From: an uncultured Pelagibacteraceae bacterium
Lineage (GTDB): Bacteria > Pseudomonadota > Alphaproteobacteria > Pelagibacterales > Pelagibacteraceae
Assembly: GCA_902592655.1 (NCBI GenBank)
Contig: CACJFE010000004.1
Coordinates: 17,501-81,500 of the forward strand
DNA length: 64,000 nucleotides
Reading direction: 5' to 3'
The notes below the pieces were generated by a model. The model saw only the letters and a list, made by a program, of their open reading frames with translations. It did no database searches and was not told the origin of the DNA. Of the stretch, positions 60,832 to 64,000 are shown piece by piece. A program made the position numbers and the translations under genes. How positions within the stretch are numbered: position 1 is the stretch's first letter; the number at the start of each line of letters is the position of its first letter.

Positions 60832-61778
60832 TATTTAGCTGCCTTTCGAAGCCTGTCATTGATTGCGGTTCCTGCTCCTGTATTTGGTATTTTTGATACA
60901 TAAATTTTTTTATATCCTTTATTTTTTATATCTCTTAATGTCTTATATAAATTAGATGCAGCTTCATTCAAGTTAGCTTTTTTGCTTAAATTAAATTTAT
61001 TTTTTTTTCCTTTAAATTTATTACCGAATATGACGTGTGCGTCACTTTTATTTTTTGGATTTTTATTTAAAATAATAGGTATACCTGGAGAATAGTGTTT
61101 TTCTAGCATACCTGGAGATTTTATTAATTTACTTTTTTTAAAAGAATTAACCTTTAAAATCTTTTTAAAGTCGTGATACCCAAGTACTCCAGGTCTAAGA
61201 ATTTTTGGTTTTCCTGTTAAGTCAATTACCGTTGACTCAATCCCAATTTTAGATTTACCGCCATCTATAATTATATTTATTTTTTTTCCGAAGTCTTCAA
61301 ATACATCAATAGCATTAACCGGGCTTAGCCTAGTTGAAATATTTGCACTTGGCATGGCAAGCGGAAAATTAGAATATTTTAGTATTGACCTTATTATTTT
61401 ATGACTTGGAAATCTAATAGCTATAGTTTTTAATCCCGCTGTTGCCTTCTTTACAATTTTAGAGTTTTTACTCTTTTTTAAAATAAAAGTAAGCGGACCT
61501 GGACAAAACTTTTTATATAGTTTAACAAAATTTTTACTTATTATTACGTCTTTCTTTATTGAATTAATGTTATAGTAATGAATTATCAAAGGGTTTTTTT
61601 TTGGTCTTTTTTTAAGACCAAAAATTTTTTTAACGGCTTTTGAAGAATAAGCATTTCCAGCTAATCCATATACTGTTTCTGTAGGTAAACCTGCTATTTC
61701 TCCTTTATTAAGATACCTTAAAGTCTTTGTTAACGTCTTCTTATTAAAAGAATATATGTTTGAATAGTCACTTTTCAT
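60831..61778 (-). CDS. tsaC: L-threonylcarbamoyladenylate synthase (Sua5/YwlC type)
   Basis: GEIAGLPTETVYGLAGNAYSSKAVKKIFGLKKRPKKNPLIIH; C-terminal Sua5 domain (SPGMLEKHYSP). Confidence 0.95.
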   Translation of the reverse strand: MKSDYSNIYSFNKKTLTKTLRYLNKGEIAGLPTETVYGLAGNAYSSKAVKKIFGLKKRPKKNPLIIHYYNINSIKKDVIISKNFVKLYKKFCPGPLTFILKKSKNSKIVKKATAGLKTIAIRFPSHKIIRSILKYSNFPLAMPSANISTRLSPVNAIDVFEDFGKKINIIIDGGKSKIGIESTVIDLTGKPKILRPGVLGYHDFKKILKVNSFKKSKLIKSPGMLEKHYSPGIPIILNKNPKNKSDAHVIFGNKFKGKKNKFNLSKKANLNEAASNLYKTLRDIKNKGYKKIYVSKIPNTGAGTAINDRLRKAAK

Positions 61779-61796
61779 AATATAATTATTATTTTA

Positions 61797-62027
61797 ATGA
61801 AATTTGAAAATATTCCAGCTGATATTAAAAGTAAATCTTTAAAAGAAGCTAAAAATGAAATCGAGCTTATTTTGGCTAGACTTGAGGATAAAAATCTAAA
61901 TTTAAATGATAATCAAGATGATTATAAAAGATTAATATATTTGAATAAACATATGGAAAATCTCTTTAAAAAAAAATTCAAAGATATTTCAAGTCAACAA
62001 ACGATTAAAAAAGATGATAAAAACTAG
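61797..62027 (+). CDS. xseB: exodeoxyribonuclease VII small subunit
   Basis: Short helical protein, LKEAKNEIELILARLEDKNLNLND; immediately upstream of ispA/dxs. Confidence 0.8.
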   Translation: MKFENIPADIKSKSLKEAKNEIELILARLEDKNLNLNDNQDDYKRLIYLNKHMENLFKKKFKDISSQQTIKKDDKN

Positions 62028-62889
62028 ATTATCAAAAAATGCAAAAAAGATTGATCGATTTTTGTTGACCTTTCTTAACAAGCAGGAAAAATCATTACTC
62101 TTATATCCAATGAAATACGGAGTTATCTCTGGTGGAAAAAAAATAAGATCAACAATTATTTTAAACGCTGGAAAATTGTTTAATGTTAAAGAAAAAAAAT
62201 TAATTAATGTTTGTGCCGCTGTAGAGTGTATCCACTCTTACTCTTTAATTCACGATGATTTACCATGCATGGATAATGATAATATTAGAAGAGGAAAATT
62301 GGCAACACATAAAAAGTTTGGTGAAGCTACAGCAGTTTTAGCAGGAAACTCTTTGTTAACTTTAGCGTTTGAGCTAATCACAGATAAAAATTATCAGATA
62401 AAAACTTCCCAAAAAAATGAATTAATTAAATCACTAGCTGAATGTTCTGGTCATACAGGAATAGCTGGGGGGCAACAACTTGATCTTAAATTTGAGAATA
62501 AAAGAAAAAATATTAACCAAATCATAGATATGCAAAAGAAAAAAACAGGTAAATTATTTAATTTTTGTTTAACAGCAGTAGCAATAGTTTCAGAGAGAGA
62601 TGAAAAAGACAAATTTTTTCTGGGTAATCTTGGAGAGGATATTGGTTTATTATTTCAATTGGCGGATGATTTTTTAGACGTAAAAGGAGCAAAAGAAGTT
62701 GTAGGAAAACCTCTAAAAAAAGACAAAAAAAAAGGAAAATCTACACTAATAAACCTAATGGGTTATGGCAAAGCTTTTCTATTCGCTAACAGTTTAAAGA
62801 GAAAAATATTGCTTAAATTAAAAAAACATGGAACAAATGCAAATGATTTAATTGAAACTATAGAATTTATATTAGGAAGAAATTTTTAA
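62014..62889 (+). CDS. ispA: polyprenyl (farnesyl) diphosphate synthase
   Basis: [21 protein letters not shown] first Asp-rich motif, QLADDFLD second motif. Confidence 0.95.
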   Translation: MIKTRLSKNAKKIDRFLLTFLNKQEKSLLLYPMKYGVISGGKKIRSTIILNAGKLFNVKEKKLINVCAAVECIHSYSLIHDDLPCMDNDNIRRGKLATHKKFGEATAVLAGNSLLTLAFELITDKNYQIKTSQKNELIKSLAECSGHTGIAGGQQLDLKFENKRKNINQIIDMQKKKTGKLFNFCLTAVAIVSERDEKDKFFLGNLGEDIGLLFQLADDFLDVKGAKEVVGKPLKKDKKKGKSTLINLMGYGKAFLFANSLKRKILLKLKKHGTNANDLIETIEFILGRNF

Positions 62890-64000
62890 TGAAAATAATA
62901 AAACAAATAAATTTTCCATCGGATTTAAGGAAATTTAAAAAAAAAGATTTAAAACAAATATCAGATGAATTAAGAGAGGAGCTCATTGACGTAGTTTCTG
63001 AAACAGGAGGACATTTAGGAGCAGGTTTAGGCGTAGTTGAGCTTACTGTAGCTTTGCATTATGTTTTTGATACGCCAAAAGATAAACTTGTTTGGGATGT
63101 AAGTCATCAATGTTACCCTCATAAAATTATAACAGGTAGAAGAGATAGGATTAAAACTTTGAGAAAAGGAGGAGGTCTATCTGGATTTACCAAAAGATCT
63201 GAAAGCGAGTATGATCCTTTTGGTGCAGCCCATAGTTCAACCTCCATTTCCTCAACATTAGGTATGGCTGTTGCAAAAAAACTTTCTAATAATAATAACA
63301 ATGTTATTGCAGTTATTGGAGATGGTGCAATGAGCGCCGGTATGGCTTATGAAGCAATGAATAATGCAGGAGCTCTTAAATCAAACTTAATTGTTATTTT
63401 GAATGATAACGACATGTCTATTGCTAGACCAGTAGGCGCAATGAGCAAATATTTAGCAAAGCTGCTCTCAGGAAAATTATACTTCAGTTTAAGAGAGACA
63501 ATAAAGATGATAATTTCATCTTTTTCAAAAAGATTTAGTCAAAAAGCCGGCAAAGCAGAGGATTTATTGAGAAACATTGTAACTGGCGGTACTCTTTTTA
63601 ATGAATTAGGATTTTATTATGTAGGACCCATTGATGGCCATGATGTCGAAAATCTAGTAGAAATTCTTGAAAATGTTAAAAATTCTAATCATAATGGTCC
63701 AGTTTTAATTCATGTCAGAACTCAAAAAGGTAAAGGCTATAGACCTGCAGAGGAGTCTGGTGACAAATATCATGGTGTTTCAAAATTTAATGTATCAACT
63801 GGAGAACAGTCTAAATCTAAGTCAAGCGCACCATCATATACAAAGGTTTTTGCAGAAACATTAATAAAACACGCTGAACAAGATACTAAAATTATAGGCA
63901 TTACTGGTGCAATGCCGTCTGGAACAGGGCTTAATATTTTTGAAAAAAAATTTCCAGATCGAACATTCGACGTAGGAATAGCCGAGCAACATGCTGTAAC
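62889..64000 (+). CDS. dxs: 1-deoxy-D-xylulose-5-phosphate synthase (truncated by window end)
   Basis: ATG at 62889; translation includes [60 protein letters not shown]. Confidence 0.95.
   Translation, partial: MKIIKQINFPSDLRKFKKKDLKQISDELREELIDVVSETGGHLGAGLGVVELTVALHYVFDTPKDKLVWDVSHQCYPHKIITGRRDRIKTLRKGGGLSGFTKRSESEYDPFGAAHSSTSISSTLGMAVAKKLSNNNNNVIAVIGDGAMSAGMAYEAMNNAGALKSNLIVILNDNDMSIARPVGAMSKYLAKLLSGKLYFSLRETIKMIISSFSKRFSQKAGKAEDLLRNIVTGGTLFNELGFYYVGPIDGHDVENLVEILENVKNSNHNGPVLIHVRTQKGKGYRPAEESGDKYHGVSKFNVSTGEQSKSKSSAPSYTKVFAETLIKHAEQDTKIIGITGAMPSGTGLNIFEKKFPDRTFDVGIAEQHAV

Overview
AT-rich alphaproteobacterial window that reads as SAR11/Pelagibacterales. The basis is the composition, gene content and synteny; I ran no database search. 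It opens with the 3' end of a 23S rRNA gene (~1-303). The matching 5S rRNA gene lies ~29 kb downstream (~29243-29358), so the rRNA operon is split by a large accessory island. This position corresponds to the known SAR11 hypervariable region HVR2. The island encodes surface-glycan biosynthesis: a HisF/HisH/WbpG-like sugar amidation trio, a MarR-EPS regulator plus a NusG/RfaH-like paralog, a legionaminic-acid-type nonulosonic acid pathway (LegB, LegC, NeuD/LegH, NeuB/LegI, NeuC/LegG, PtmE-like, NeuA/LegF), and two KdsB-like CMP-sugar synthetases. It also carries an unusual DRE-TIM aldolase fused to a sialyltransferase/DUF115-like domain, a HAD phosphatase, a radical SAM/SPASM protein, a 2OG-Fe(II) oxygenase, CDP-6-deoxyhexose genes, an aminotransferase/formyltransferase pair and an odd tRNA-Val-like gene. 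After 5S the window is core genome: rpmJ, pnt, initiator tRNA, rpsU, rpmE, suhB, efp, thiE, fba, pgk, tkt, zapA, yebC, ruvC, tol-pal, tilS, ftsH, folP, glmM, thiD, purA, rpoH, rluD, tRNA-Arg, an ABC transporter, tsaC, xseB, ispA and a truncated dxs. Best leads: (1) the tRNA-Val(GAC)-like gene that keeps all four stems but lacks the D-loop GG and the T-loop TTC; (2) the aldolase-fusion/KdsB/HAD cassette as a possible new ulosonic acid pathway; (3) a direct repeat of the 23S 3' terminus flanking the amidation cassette; (4) a dedicated promoter for the orphaned 5S gene; (5) an apparent AUU start codon in rpsU.
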